This document shows positions 1 through 8,814 of a stretch of DNA of 64,000 nt, piece after piece (position 1 is the stretch's first letter; every line of letters starts with the position of its first letter). The notes under the pieces are model-generated. The model saw only the letters and a list, made by a program, of their open reading frames with translations, did not search any database and was not told the DNA's origin. The DNA comes from Lachnoclostridium sp. An196 (GTDB lineage Bacteria > Bacillota > Clostridia > Lachnospirales > Lachnospiraceae): assembly GCF_002160135.1 (NCBI RefSeq), contig NZ_NFJZ01000006.1:146286-210285 (forward strand), given 5' to 3'. The position numbers and the translations under genes were made by a program.

Positions 1-226
1 GTCTTTAAAATCATATTCTGTTTTCACGGTTCATAACGAGCAAAACTCGCGTTTGTTTTCTCTACCCTATAATTATACCCTTGAGACAGCATTGAATTTG
101 ACAACAAGAGAAAAGCCGCTGACGGCCTGATTATTTCAATCAGCACAACCAACGACCACGTTCAAGTAGAGCGGGAAATCTGAACACTCTTGATTTCGCC
201 ACTCTACTTACTTTCAAAGATCAGTA
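1..226. other. Non-coding left edge with an 18-bp hairpin
   Basis: No convincing gene is visible. An imperfect inverted repeat with arms of about 18 bases and one bulged base lies at 164-209, just downstream of the minus-strand ORF that ends at 227. It has no U-tract, so it is a weak terminator candidate. A perfect TATAAT is present on the minus strand at 72-77 without a good -35, and it might drive a gene off the left edge. Confidence 0.4.
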
Positions 227-418
227 TTATTCCTCCGCAGCTTTCGATTCTTCCGGACTGAAACGGATAAATTTCCTATGATCCGGGAGAAACTCATTGC
301 TCTCCCCTGTATAAATCTTCGGTCTGCACAGCCGAAGCGCCTCCGTCCCTTTTCCAAAACTCCGGATCAACATGTGCTCACTCAGAAAGTCGTTTATGAT
401 CTCACTATTCAGTTTCAT
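227..418 (-). CDS. Small hypothetical protein (63 aa)
   Basis: A 63-residue soluble protein that I do not recognise. It is rich in Glu, Ser and Arg and has no membrane segment or clear motif. Support for its being real is the purine-rich ribosome site GGGAGGGAGAGG just ahead of the ATG and a promoter-like TTGACA-17-TAAAGT at 471-499. It stands alone, divergent from the LRR gene at 646. It could still be a chance ORF. Confidence 0.5.
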   Translation of the reverse strand: MKLNSEIINDFLSEHMLIRSFGKGTEALRLCRPKIYTGESNEFLPDHRKFIRFSPEESKAAEE

Positions 419-470
419 GGGCCCCTCTCCCTCCCTGCAAACTAAACGGTTTTTTCATATTCTCAATAAT

Positions 471-499
471 ACTTTACGACGGAAGTTGTTCTCTGTCAA
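471..499 (-). promoter_or_regulatory. Putative promoter for the 63-aa ORF
   Basis: On the minus strand TTGACA (494-499) is followed after 17 bases by TAAAGT (471-476), a 4/6 match to the -10 consensus. It points to the small gene ending at 227. Confidence 0.4.
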
Positions 500-645
500 T
501 TCGTATATTTTATATGGTTTTTCCCATGGTTTTTTGTACAAAAATGTCAATATACCCACTGACAGCTGATGAAATATATAAATAGGGCTAGCTGCAGCGC
601 CGGCATTTTGATACAATTAAAAAAAGAGTTTTGAAAGGGTGTAAA

Positions 646-1308
646 ATGGAAAATCAGGTGATTTATGAAAATGAAAGCGGTATTTTTACATGCGACGAAG
701 AGGGGCTGCTTTTAAGATACGAGTGCAGTCCGGAAAACCGGTTGGAGCTGAGCGACTGCACTGAAAAATTCAGTATTTTCGGACAGGATTGGCAGCATGA
801 GAACAGAAAAGACAAATCGATCCGGAAGCTGGTGATACCATCCGGCGTAAAGCAGATCGGCAGCTGTTCTTCCGCTTATCACGAAGAGGGAGATGTGTCG
901 TTCAAGGATTATGTGGTGCGGGATGAAATCATATTCCCGGATAGCCTGAAAATAATCGGTGTGTCTGTATTCTGGAGCGCCATGCTGCCGGAAGTAAAGT
1001 TTTCATCAGCACTGAGCGTTGTAGGCGCAACTTCTTTTTTCCATGCCAGAATCTGTAAACTGATCCTTTCTTCCGATATAAAACCGATATACGGGTATTA
1101 TTACAGCGACCAGGCGCATCCGTATTTTAAAGATATCCCGGGACAGGGGGCTGTCGAGATAACAGAAAACGAGCTGCTGGAGCAGTATCTTTGCTTTGGA
1201 GGCCGACAATTTAAATACGCCCATATTGATACGCTGATGGTTCCTGATGGATACGAATATATGTCCTTATTGTCCGAGTCAGATATCGGAAAACTGATTA
1301 AATATTAA
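646..1308 (+). CDS. BspA-like leucine-rich repeat protein
   Basis: A 220-residue protein with LRR_5 (BspA/Treponema-type) repeats: I-x-x-L-V-I-P-S-G-V-x-x-I-G near residue 65 and I-I-F-P-D-S-L-x-I-I-G near residue 95. The family scaffolds protein binding; no enzymatic motif is present. I take the ATG at 646 because AAAGGGTG lies just upstream; an in-frame TTG at 631 has no site of its own. There is no signal peptide, unlike surface BspA proteins, so it is probably cytoplasmic. It is the only plus-strand gene in the first 24 kb and lies near two minus-strand proteins with the same repeat type. Confidence 0.75.
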   Translation: MENQVIYENESGIFTCDEEGLLLRYECSPENRLELSDCTEKFSIFGQDWQHENRKDKSIRKLVIPSGVKQIGSCSSAYHEEGDVSFKDYVVRDEIIFPDSLKIIGVSVFWSAMLPEVKFSSALSVVGATSFFHARICKLILSSDIKPIYGYYYSDQAHPYFKDIPGQGAVEITENELLEQYLCFGGRQFKYAHIDTLMVPDGYEYMSLLSESDIGKLIKY

Positions 1309-1309
1309 G

Positions 1310-1344
1310 AACATAAATAAAAACATAAATAAACATAAATAAAA
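1310..1344. repeat. Short tandem repeat, unit about ACATAAATAAA
   Basis: Three near-perfect A-rich units of about 11 bases follow the stop codon of the LRR gene. No function can be assigned. Confidence 0.6.
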
Positions 1345-1381
1345 TATTTTTCCTTGCACCCAGCCCGTAAATGAACAAGTT

Positions 1382-2212
1382 TTATTTTTCTATGCGATTT
1401 GTATTCTGCTTTGCGATCATACCCAGCAGATACCTTTTATGATATCTGATCTGTACATACTTCATGATTCTTCGATAATATACCGGATTTCCCGCGCCGC
1501 CCAGGAGTCCTACTACCGGCAGTCCCTGAATAAATTTAAGCAGAAGCATATCTGCTGCAAAAGCCTTCGCAGTCCGGTCTGTCTGCTCTTGCAGCAAGTT
1601 TTTTGCCTCTTCTGCCGAAGGGAGTGCGGCACACATGGCATCCACCTCCCTGTCGGCACGAATCCTCTCTTCTCCCCGGCTAAGAGACGCTTCCATCATC
1701 TTCAGGATAAAAAGACGCTCCTGCGGACTGTCATAATCAAATCCATAGTGCAGCGCCGCTTCATAGGCTCCTTTCATCAGCATCCCGATAAAAATCACGA
1801 TATCAGGAAGCCCGATCCCCAGAAGTCCCAGACCGGCTCCTTCCACCGTAGTAAGCGCCATATTGCGCAGATCCGCCGCTCCTGCGGCTTTCCTCATTCT
1901 TCTCAGTTCCCTGCGGTTTCCTTTCAACTCTACCGCATATGCCTGTATCTCATGGTCTTTCTGAAGTTCTTCTTTATCATAGGTCTTTTCGATCAGCGTA
2001 TTCCCATGCTGAAATACCACAGAAAAAGCTTTGCAGAACGCCTTTTCCAGACTTACGCGCACTTTTTCAGGCACTTTGGTCTCCAGTGCCTTTTTCCACT
2101 CCGGCGGTTCCTGTTTCTCTGCGGATCTTTCCAGACGCCTTTCCCGCTTCTCCAGTTGTTCCAGTTCTTTCTGCAAAGCGGCCAGAAGCCGCCGGTCAGG
2201 ATGTGCTCCCAT
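1382..2212 (-). CDS. EcsC-family protein
   Basis: A 276-residue protein matching the EcsC family. It has a charged coiled-coil-like N-terminus (residues 5-100, many Glu, Lys and Arg) and a glycine-rich hydrophobic core around residues 125-155 (V-E-G-A-G-L-G-L-L-G-I-G-L-P-D). EcsC was named for a gene next to the Bacillus EcsAB transporter, and its activity is not established. This is the last gene of the 20-gene minus-strand run, 30 bases after the DUF1810 gene. The amphipathic glycine-rich segment suggests membrane association, which fits the dynamin-like proteins upstream. Family call confident, function unknown. Confidence 0.8.
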   Translation of the reverse strand: MGAHPDRRLLAALQKELEQLEKRERRLERSAEKQEPPEWKKALETKVPEKVRVSLEKAFCKAFSVVFQHGNTLIEKTYDKEELQKDHEIQAYAVELKGNRRELRRMRKAAGAADLRNMALTTVEGAGLGLLGIGLPDIVIFIGMLMKGAYEAALHYGFDYDSPQERLFILKMMEASLSRGEERIRADREVDAMCAALPSAEEAKNLLQEQTDRTAKAFAADMLLLKFIQGLPVVGLLGGAGNPVYYRRIMKYVQIRYHKRYLLGMIAKQNTNRIEK

Positions 2213-2242
2213 CTTTGACTGTTCCTTTCTTTCCGGAAATCT

Positions 2243-2659
2243 TTATATTTTTCTCAGCAGCTGCAAGGTCCGTTCGTCCCGCTTCCCGCCAAAATATTTG
2301 TCAAGCACCTTCCGGAACACCTCCTGCTCCGGCGCGGCGGCTTCAAACAGCGTCATGGAAGACCGCAGCTTCATGTCATCCGGATATCCGAACACTTCGT
2401 GGGCGTCGTCCGTCTCCAGATCCAGTAGCGCTCCGGATATTTCCAGCAGACGGCCGCCCAGCACCTGGTCCGTCATATAGTCCTTCGCCTCCTGCAAATC
2501 GGCGATGGCGTAATACTGCGCCGTACTGCTCATTCCCAGTCCCGCGATCTGCGGAAATATATACCACATCCAATGGCTGCGTTTCCGGCCGGTTTTTATC
2601 TCCTTCAAAGCCTGCCCGTAAGAATCTTCCTGCGCCGCGTAAAATCGTTCCAGGCTCAT
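2243..2659 (-). CDS. DUF1810 family protein
   Basis: A 138-residue protein matching DUF1810: an N-terminal L-E-R-F-Y-A-A-Q-E, then K-T-G-R-K-R-S-H-W-M-W-Y-I-F-P-Q, and a C-terminal D-x-x-K-L-x-S-S-M-T-L-F. The family is small, cytoplasmic and of unknown activity. I start at 2659, where MSLERF follows a strong GGAAAGGAAGG site; the longer frame to 2728 would run back into the preceding gene. Only 4 bases separate it from the stop of the LRR protein upstream, so translation is probably coupled. Confidence 0.85.
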   Translation of the reverse strand: MSLERFYAAQEDSYGQALKEIKTGRKRSHWMWYIFPQIAGLGMSSTAQYYAIADLQEAKDYMTDQVLGGRLLEISGALLDLETDDAHEVFGYPDDMKLRSSMTLFEAAAPEQEVFRKVLDKYFGGKRDERTLQLLRKI

Positions 2660-2663
2660 GCGA

Positions 2664-4724
2664 TCATCCTTCCTTTCCCTTTCCTTCCAGGAACTCCACT
2701 CCCCATCCGCCGCTCTGGCAGAAAGCATCGTCGTGGAGATCCACTTTTTCTATCCAATCATCCTGGTTTCCCCGGTATACCATGCACGGTATGGAACATC
2801 CTCTAAATGCCAGTTCCTCAATATAGCGGATGCTCTTCGGCAATACTATTGATGTCAGGCTGCAGCCGGAAAACGCGCTGCTGTAGATACACGCCAGTCC
2901 TTCCGGCAGATCGATCCCGGTCAGGCTTTTACAGTCTGCGAAACCATATTTGCTGATCCTCTTCAGACTCTTAGGAAGCACTACTTTTTTCAGGCTCTCA
3001 CAGCCCAGAAAAGCCGCTTTCCCAAACTCCCTGATTCCTTCCGGCAGCTGCAGTTCCCGCAGCGAACTGCAGCCCTGAAACGCTTCTTCTTCGATATCCT
3101 TCACGCTTTCCGGAAAATGAATTTCCTGCAGGGATCTGCACTCTTTAAAAGCTCTCTTTCCGATCTCTTCCAGCTGCTCAGGCAGAATAATCTCCCGCAG
3201 ATCTTCGCATCCGGCAAACGCATAATCCCCGATACGCTTCACGCCTGCCGGCACCCTGTAGGACGCCCTTCCCTTTCTTGGAAAGAATACCAGTTCCGCT
3301 CCTTCTTTGTCAAACAGAACGCCATCCTGTTCCGTATAATATCTGTTTTTTATATTTTGCAGCCCGCATCCTGTAAACGCCTCCAGACATAAATTTTCCA
3401 TGTTAACAGGGAAAGTGACAGATTTCAGGGACACACAGCCTTCGAAAGACCGCTCGCCCAATCTTGTCAGGCTGTCCGGAAAACGGACCTCTTCCAGGCT
3501 GCTGCATTTCCAAAAGGCGAATTTGCAGATTCCGGTAACTCCTTCCGGGATTATCACCCGTTTCAGAAAGGCATTGCCGCAGAATGCATCTTCATCGATC
3601 CATACCGTCCCTCCGGGAACCGTGTACTCTTCGTCCTTTTTCCCTGCGGGATACTGCTGCAGTTCTTTGCCGTCCGGCGAGAACTGCACTCCGTTTACGA
3701 TACGGCATACGCTGCAGCCCGGCGCGGCTTCGACCGCTTCAAGAGAAGTACATCCCGTAAAAACTCCATTCCCATATTCTTTCAAATTCCCGGGCAGCCG
3801 GAGCTTCTTCAGATTCCGGCACTCGTTGAATGCACGTGAGCCGATCTTCCGGACGCTTTCGGGAACAGTCACTTTTTCCAGTATATAACATTCTGTAAAA
3901 GCACTTGAACCGATGGACTGCAGGCCGTTTTCCAGCACTGCTTCTCTCAGTCCGCTGCATCCACAGAATGCGCTGTCTCCGATGGACCGGACCGATTTTG
4001 GTATGACTGCCCGTCTAAGCCCCTTACAGCCAAGAAAGGCCCTTTCACCAATACCGGTTACCGGAAGTCCGTCCACTGTCTCCGGGACAACCAGGTCTCC
4101 TGCGAATTCCCGGGAATCCACCAGCACCACGCCTCTTCTGGAAGCATCTGTCTCAAACCAGAGCTTCTGTCCGTTCCCGGGCAGAATAACGCAGAATCTT
4201 TCTCCGGGCTTATGCCTCTTTTTCTTATTCTCTCTTCCCGGAATTACCCCGTGCTCTTTCAGAAGATCCGTAAGCCCCGCCGGCGCGGCCTGAAGATTCC
4301 GGCACCAGACCGCGTACGCCAGGGCGTACCCTCCTGTACAGTATGCTCCGTCCACGCTTCCGGGAACATCTCCCTGAGTCAGATAGAGCGCGTGCCAGCT
4401 GTCATACTGCCTGTCCCCGCTGTCGAAAGTGGGAATATCCAGGAAAAGCCCTACGGCCTTTTTCCCGTTTCTCATCTGATACAGGACGGCATCCGCATTT
4501 CCGAAGGCTTTGGGGAATTCCGCTATCCGTTCTCCAAAGGAAAGGCGGGGGTCCGTCCCTTCTTCCGCGCGTGTGTATCCCGCGAAACAGATTCTCGCGC
4601 CAAAATCATTTTTCAGGCGCAGCTCCACATCCTTCGCTTCCGCAGTCTTCACGTTTCCGGCCGGAGACGGAGACTCCTCTCCAAATAATATTTTTCTCAG
4701 CCATTTATCCAAATATCCCATCAT
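2664..4724 (-). CDS. BspA-like LRR protein with unknown N-terminal domain
   Basis: A 686-residue protein. Residues about 1-150 form an unrecognised globular domain (V-E-L-R-L-K-N-D-F-G near 32, D-S-W-H-A-L-Y-L-T-Q-G-D near 127). From about 205 to the end there are many LRR_5 repeats of the form A-F-x-G-C-x-x-L-x-x-V-x-L-P-x-x-V-x-x-I-G. No signal peptide or anchor is present, so it is likely an intracellular scaffold or sensor. Its start overlaps the end of the ADP-ribosylglycohydrolase gene by 20 bases, and the DUF1810 gene begins 4 bases after its stop, so all three are one transcript. A second ATG lies one codon downstream. Confidence 0.85.
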   Translation of the reverse strand: MMGYLDKWLRKILFGEESPSPAGNVKTAEAKDVELRLKNDFGARICFAGYTRAEEGTDPRLSFGERIAEFPKAFGNADAVLYQMRNGKKAVGLFLDIPTFDSGDRQYDSWHALYLTQGDVPGSVDGAYCTGGYALAYAVWCRNLQAAPAGLTDLLKEHGVIPGRENKKKRHKPGERFCVILPGNGQKLWFETDASRRGVVLVDSREFAGDLVVPETVDGLPVTGIGERAFLGCKGLRRAVIPKSVRSIGDSAFCGCSGLREAVLENGLQSIGSSAFTECYILEKVTVPESVRKIGSRAFNECRNLKKLRLPGNLKEYGNGVFTGCTSLEAVEAAPGCSVCRIVNGVQFSPDGKELQQYPAGKKDEEYTVPGGTVWIDEDAFCGNAFLKRVIIPEGVTGICKFAFWKCSSLEEVRFPDSLTRLGERSFEGCVSLKSVTFPVNMENLCLEAFTGCGLQNIKNRYYTEQDGVLFDKEGAELVFFPRKGRASYRVPAGVKRIGDYAFAGCEDLREIILPEQLEEIGKRAFKECRSLQEIHFPESVKDIEEEAFQGCSSLRELQLPEGIREFGKAAFLGCESLKKVVLPKSLKRISKYGFADCKSLTGIDLPEGLACIYSSAFSGCSLTSIVLPKSIRYIEELAFRGCSIPCMVYRGNQDDWIEKVDLHDDAFCQSGGWGVEFLEGKGKEG

Positions 4725-5703
4725 TCTCCTCCTCGTCCTCTCCGCGTTCCATCGCTTTGCATGCCTTTTCGATCACCGGCTTCCCCTTCAACGCATCCAG
4801 CCAGTCCCGGGGGATCCCGCCGTACCCATAAACCAGCCCTGCCAGTCCTCCGGCTACAGCGCCCGTGGTATCCGTATCTTCCCCCAGATTCACCGCTTTC
4901 AAGAGGCACTCACGATAACTGTCCGTAGTCAGGAGACACCAGAGCGACGCGATCAGCGTATCTACTACATACCCGCTGCTCCCGATCTCTCTCTCCGGCT
5001 TCTCTGCCAGGGAAACGGTATCCAGGAGCGGCTCCCAGACCGGCAACGCTTCCTCAAATTTTTCGTGGCGTCTGTACCAGCCGACCGATGCCGAGACGCC
5101 CTCCTGAACGGCTGCTGTCTTGTCCGTTCCTGCCAGCAGTCTCGCCGCAATATTTACATAGATCCCGCAGGCGGACTGAGCGATGGGATGGCGGTGCGTC
5201 AGGCCGGATACCTTATGGGTCATGTCCATCGCCTTTGCAGATCCTGTCAGATCCGTACCGTATCTGGCAGAAAGATAATACGCCATGGGAAGTATTCTCA
5301 TAAGAGAGCCATTGCCGTTGGAGGTTCTCTGATTGCCTCCGCACAAAACGGGAACCGCTCCTTCCTTATAGCGGAACAGCGCCTGCGCCACTGTATGCCC
5401 GCAGTCGAACCGCTCTCCCCATGGGGAATATTTTCCATCTTCAAACCATTCCAGAAACCGATCCATAATATCGTGCGTATGGATGCCTCCGGTTTCCCCT
5501 ATGCTCTGTGCCAGACACAGAGTCATGCTGCCGTCGTCCGACCAGGTCCCTTCCGGCTGTCTATGTGTTCCCCAACCCGTCATCCCGGTCACCGGACATT
5601 CCCTCAGCTCTTTTCGGCTTCGGAATTCTGCCGGCACGCCCAGTGCGTCTCCCACGCATACTCCATAGATCCCGCTGCGGAGCTGATACCCTCTGTCCGT
5701 CAT
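4705..5703 (-). CDS. ADP-ribosylglycohydrolase (DraG/ARH family)
   Basis: A 332-residue DraG/ARH-fold enzyme, near the usual length. The metal-binding signatures are visible: G-D-A-L-G at 18-22, S-D-D-G-S-M-T-L at 55-62, and near the C-terminus G-E-D-T-D-T-T-G-A-V-A-G-G-L-A-G. Members remove ADP-ribose from proteins, nucleic acids or small molecules; the substrate cannot be read from sequence. It lies 6 bases downstream of the LRR/NMNAT/NADAR gene and overlaps the LRR gene that follows. The neighbouring NADAR domain is another family linked to ADP-ribose, which suggests this operon reverses or recycles ADP-ribose modifications. Confidence 0.92.
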   Translation of the reverse strand: MTDRGYQLRSGIYGVCVGDALGVPAEFRSRKELRECPVTGMTGWGTHRQPEGTWSDDGSMTLCLAQSIGETGGIHTHDIMDRFLEWFEDGKYSPWGERFDCGHTVAQALFRYKEGAVPVLCGGNQRTSNGNGSLMRILPMAYYLSARYGTDLTGSAKAMDMTHKVSGLTHRHPIAQSACGIYVNIAARLLAGTDKTAAVQEGVSASVGWYRRHEKFEEALPVWEPLLDTVSLAEKPEREIGSSGYVVDTLIASLWCLLTTDSYRECLLKAVNLGEDTDTTGAVAGGLAGLVYGYGGIPRDWLDALKGKPVIEKACKAMERGEDEEENDGIFG

Positions 5704-5709
5704 AGCCTA

Positions 5710-7965
5710 TCACCCCTCATCTTTTCTGTCAGTCTGTTCCCTAAGTTCTCTGCGTACCTGCATCAGAATCCTTCCCAGATGATTGTCACCCTTGCCCGTC
5801 CTTAAATCGACGCCCCAGTAAGTATCGCCCCAGGTATTGCCCTCAATAAGGGGGATCTCTCCGGTGGCGAGAAGCTTTTCTTTCAGCTCCGGGTTCTGGG
5901 AGAATTTTGCGCGGACGATTTCTTCCATCAGCGCTGTCTTCACTTCCTCCCAGTCCGGCCTCAGCTGTACCTGACGACCCAGGCGCTTGGCCTTGTTGGA
6001 CGGAAGACAGGTAAACTGCTGCTTTTCTTCCTCTGTCAGGCATTTCTGCGCCTGAAACGCAGCCTCGGAATTCAGATAACGAAGTCCTCCATACTCGATT
6101 TCCGCCGGATAGAAATTACTCAGAAAATCATACTCTTCCCGGAAACGGTCAATGACCTCCGGGATTTTTCCGTTCTTTTTCAACAGCTCCCATACCTCCT
6201 TTGTGACCATCTCTCTTGCCGACGTATCATGACGGCGAACCTTCTCGCGGAATCCCGAGGAGCTGACGGTATCCAGCCAGTCCGGGACCTTAAATACCGC
6301 GAAAGACTCCCTATACTCCGCCAGGAACGGATGATTCATGATCACCGTTTCCGGCGACTCCCCTCTGCGCTTTGCCACCAGGATACCAAACTTCTCTACA
6401 AATTCTCTGATCCGGTGCCAGCGCGGAATAATATGCAGTTTATCGCTGCCCGCCACAAAGAGTATCCGGCTCTCCGGATAGTGTTCCTGGATCTTTTCCA
6501 GCGTTTCAAAAGTAAAGCTTTTCTCTCCTTTGGGACGGCGCAGCTCAGACTCATCCACTGCCAAACGCCTGTCGCCGGCACACATGCTTTGCAGCATCTT
6601 AAGACGCAGTTCATCCGGCAGAGCCTCCTCCTGATGTCCGGTCTTTTTCAGCTTTCTCTCCACATACCAAAACGGGGTCGGCACAAACAGTCCCAACTGT
6701 GCATCCGCCGCGTCCACGGCAGCTTTCAAAAGCGCCAGATGCGCTGCCGTGGGCGGATTGAACGAGCCTCCCAGTACCACGATGCGCGGGCGGTCCTCCT
6801 CTGTTTTAACTCTGGTAAAATCCCGGGACAGCGCCATTTCTGAATCCGGCCCACCGTTTTCTCCGAATTCTTCTGTCTGTCTGCTCTTCCTTCCCGCTTC
6901 CGCCATTCTTTCCGCATCTTCCCGGCTCATTTCCGGATTTGCGAACCGCAGAAGCTCCCAGAACAGTTCTGCACGGGTCTGCACATGATTCGCCCTGCAG
7001 CTGCTTCCTTTCTTCAGATACAGCTTTGCTCCTTTCAGCAGATTCACATCCAGACGGAACTGCGGATCCTGATCGTACACTGCCTGATACAGGCGGTCCA
7101 TCAGACAGTCGTACTCCGCGCTTTCCCTCGCATACGCCTCTCCCCGCCAGTACAGTGTCTGTGTCTCTTTCCATCCTGGATCCATTCCCGCCTCATAAGC
7201 CTCCCGGCCGCTAAGACCGCAGATTTCTTCCTGCACGGCCGAATCAGGAAATTTCAGGCTTTGAAGCACTCCCTCCAGTGATCCGCACACTACATCGTCG
7301 AATACAAAGTGTCTTTCCTGCCGGTTGTGCAGCCGCAGGGCAAATCCGCTGCCGCTGCTGTTGATCCAAAGTTCCAGCGGTCTGCGGAAATGTTCCGGAA
7401 TCCGTCGCATGCTCTCTTCTTCCAGGCCCGTGCATTCCTCAAAAGAATTGTCCCAGACTGCCGTGTCCGCGCTCTCAAAGATAACCGAACGCAGCGCCGT
7501 ACAGCCGGAAAATACTTCCTTTTCCACCGTCCGCACACCTGCAGGAATTACAGCCTCTTTCAGACGGCAGCAGCCGGCGAACACCCGGTTGCTGAGGGAC
7601 ATAAGCTGCCCTGGCAGCCTGACCCGTGACAGCCCCGAACAATCCTGGAACGCAGCATCCTGCACAGACCTAACGCTGTCCGGGAGAATCATTTCTTTCA
7701 GATTACTGCACTTTTCAAACGCATGCTCACCAATACGTTTTATATTTTCTCCCATTTCAACCGACTCAAGCGCTTCGCACTCTGCAAATGCAAAACTGCT
7801 GATCTTCATCACAGTGTCCGGAATCCGGACGCTTCGCAGCCGTTTGTTGCCAAAAAACGCCCGGTTTGCAATCTGAACGGTCCCTTCCGGAATCACCAGA
7901 TCTGTCTCATCCCCCGAATAGCTTATCAAATTGCCGTCTTCTATCTGCCACATTTCTGTTTCCAC
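5710..7965 (-). CDS. Four-module protein: LRR, NADAR-like, NMNAT-like, NADAR
   Basis: A 751-residue fusion. Residues 20-190 are BspA-type LRRs. Residues about 205-340 (L-E-G-V-L-Q-S-L-K-F at 230-239, W-K-E-T-Q-T-L-Y-W at 265-273) resemble a stand-alone YbiA/NADAR-related family; this is my least certain domain. Residues 393-597 are a nucleotidyltransferase of the NadD/NMNAT type, with G-G-S-F-N-P-P-T-A-A-H at 399-409 and a later I-P-R-W-H motif and S-S-S-G-F-R. Residues 607-742 are a NADAR (YbiA) domain with F-L-S-N-F-Y-P, S-E-A-A-F-Q-A-Q-K and W-G-D-T-Y-W-G-V-D. NMNAT enzymes adenylate NMN or NaMN to dinucleotides, and NADAR proteins are linked to ADP-ribose metabolism, including removal of ADP-ribose from guanine. 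It starts 3 bases after the kinase gene. Confidence 0.85.
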   Translation of the reverse strand: METEMWQIEDGNLISYSGDETDLVIPEGTVQIANRAFFGNKRLRSVRIPDTVMKISSFAFAECEALESVEMGENIKRIGEHAFEKCSNLKEMILPDSVRSVQDAAFQDCSGLSRVRLPGQLMSLSNRVFAGCCRLKEAVIPAGVRTVEKEVFSGCTALRSVIFESADTAVWDNSFEECTGLEEESMRRIPEHFRRPLELWINSSGSGFALRLHNRQERHFVFDDVVCGSLEGVLQSLKFPDSAVQEEICGLSGREAYEAGMDPGWKETQTLYWRGEAYARESAEYDCLMDRLYQAVYDQDPQFRLDVNLLKGAKLYLKKGSSCRANHVQTRAELFWELLRFANPEMSREDAERMAEAGRKSRQTEEFGENGGPDSEMALSRDFTRVKTEEDRPRIVVLGGSFNPPTAAHLALLKAAVDAADAQLGLFVPTPFWYVERKLKKTGHQEEALPDELRLKMLQSMCAGDRRLAVDESELRRPKGEKSFTFETLEKIQEHYPESRILFVAGSDKLHIIPRWHRIREFVEKFGILVAKRRGESPETVIMNHPFLAEYRESFAVFKVPDWLDTVSSSGFREKVRRHDTSAREMVTKEVWELLKKNGKIPEVIDRFREEYDFLSNFYPAEIEYGGLRYLNSEAAFQAQKCLTEEEKQQFTCLPSNKAKRLGRQVQLRPDWEEVKTALMEEIVRAKFSQNPELKEKLLATGEIPLIEGNTWGDTYWGVDLRTGKGDNHLGRILMQVRRELREQTDRKDEG

Positions 7966-7968
7966 CTT

Positions 7969-8814
7969 TCACATGATGATCCACTCTACTCTCTGCGCCG
8001 AAGCACGCTCGGGCGGCGTCAGCCGCTCCAGCATACGGGCTATTTCCTGCTCCGGTATCTTCTTATCCGGATATATCTCTCCCCGTTCCCGGTTGCGCCG
8101 AAGTTCTTCCTCCCAGCCTGTTTCCAGATATACGATCCGCACCGCCGCCCCGTATTCTTCAAACAGCCGCACATTTTTCTCCCTCAGATCCGGGGTGAGA
8201 TTCACCGCGTTCCACACAAAGGGCCGGCGTGCGCGCAGATATTTTCTGGCCTGCTCCCGGGCGGCAGCGGCTACGGGACCCTGGGCCTTTGTCGGCGGGA
8301 TCTTCATTTCCCGGCGTATCTCATCCAGCGATACCACCGGCAGATCCGGACAATACTCCCGGATCCAGGTATCCTTTCCCGTCCCGGGCAGGCCGCACAT
8401 GAGGATCACCTCGCCCCAGGTGTCGTCATAGAGTTCCCCGTCCGGCCAGTCCAGTCTCCCGTTCAGATAGGCTCTCTGCGTATACGCGGAGGGAAAACAT
8501 TTCGGGCTTTCCAGACATCCCAGTTCCTCTGCCAGAAGCTCTGTGAGGACGACGCGCCCGGCCAGATCCTCTGTGTCATCCGCCAGGCGGCCCAGCGCGT
8601 CTGCCCTGGAAAGCAGACAGAGCAGAGACATCCGAAAATCCCCGGCCAGCTCTCCGTTCGCCGCGATCCGGATCAGTTTTCTCTTGTCCTCGTTCTCTCC
8701 CAGATGTACCGGATCCATGTGATGCCTGATCAGGGCGCAGACCGTTTCACGGAAATTCTGAAGGCCGGAATCGCCGGGCCATCCGCACAGCCGCGAATAC
8801 TGCTTTTTCCACAT
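7969..8814 (-). CDS. HD/polynucleotide-kinase-like protein, N-terminally truncated
   Basis: The C-terminal half is a P-loop kinase of the polynucleotide-kinase/Zeta type: Walker A G-L-P-G-T-G-K-D-T at residues 141-149, then V-V-S-L-D-E-I-R and an R-R-N-R-E-R lid. Residues about 18-100 (F-R-E-T-V-C-A-L-I-R-H-H and S-R-A-D-A-L-G-R) look like the back half of an HD phosphohydrolase domain; the front half with the H..HD motif is absent. The frame overlaps the preceding methyltransferase frame at 8747-8814, which itself lacks its C-terminus. A deletion that joined the two genes explains both losses. Whether the remnant is translated, and from which start, is unclear; the ATG at 8814 has no good ribosome site. 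The kinase part may still be active. Confidence 0.75.
   Translation of the reverse strand: MWKKQYSRLCGWPGDSGLQNFRETVCALIRHHMDPVHLGENEDKRKLIRIAANGELAGDFRMSLLCLLSRADALGRLADDTEDLAGRVVLTELLAEELGCLESPKCFPSAYTQRAYLNGRLDWPDGELYDDTWGEVILMCGLPGTGKDTWIREYCPDLPVVSLDEIRREMKIPPTKAQGPVAAAAREQARKYLRARRPFVWNAVNLTPDLREKNVRLFEEYGAAVRIVYLETGWEEELRRNRERGEIYPDKKIPEQEIARMLERLTPPERASAQRVEWIIM

Noticed and set aside
1439..2218. Plus-strand ORF of 259 aa opposite the EcsC gene
   Set aside because: It is the antisense of a recognised family gene, has a skewed composition (many Phe, His, Arg) and no ribosome site.
4510..5805. Plus-strand ORF of 431 aa opposite the ADP-ribosylglycohydrolase
   Set aside because: Antisense shadow of two recognised genes; no family features.
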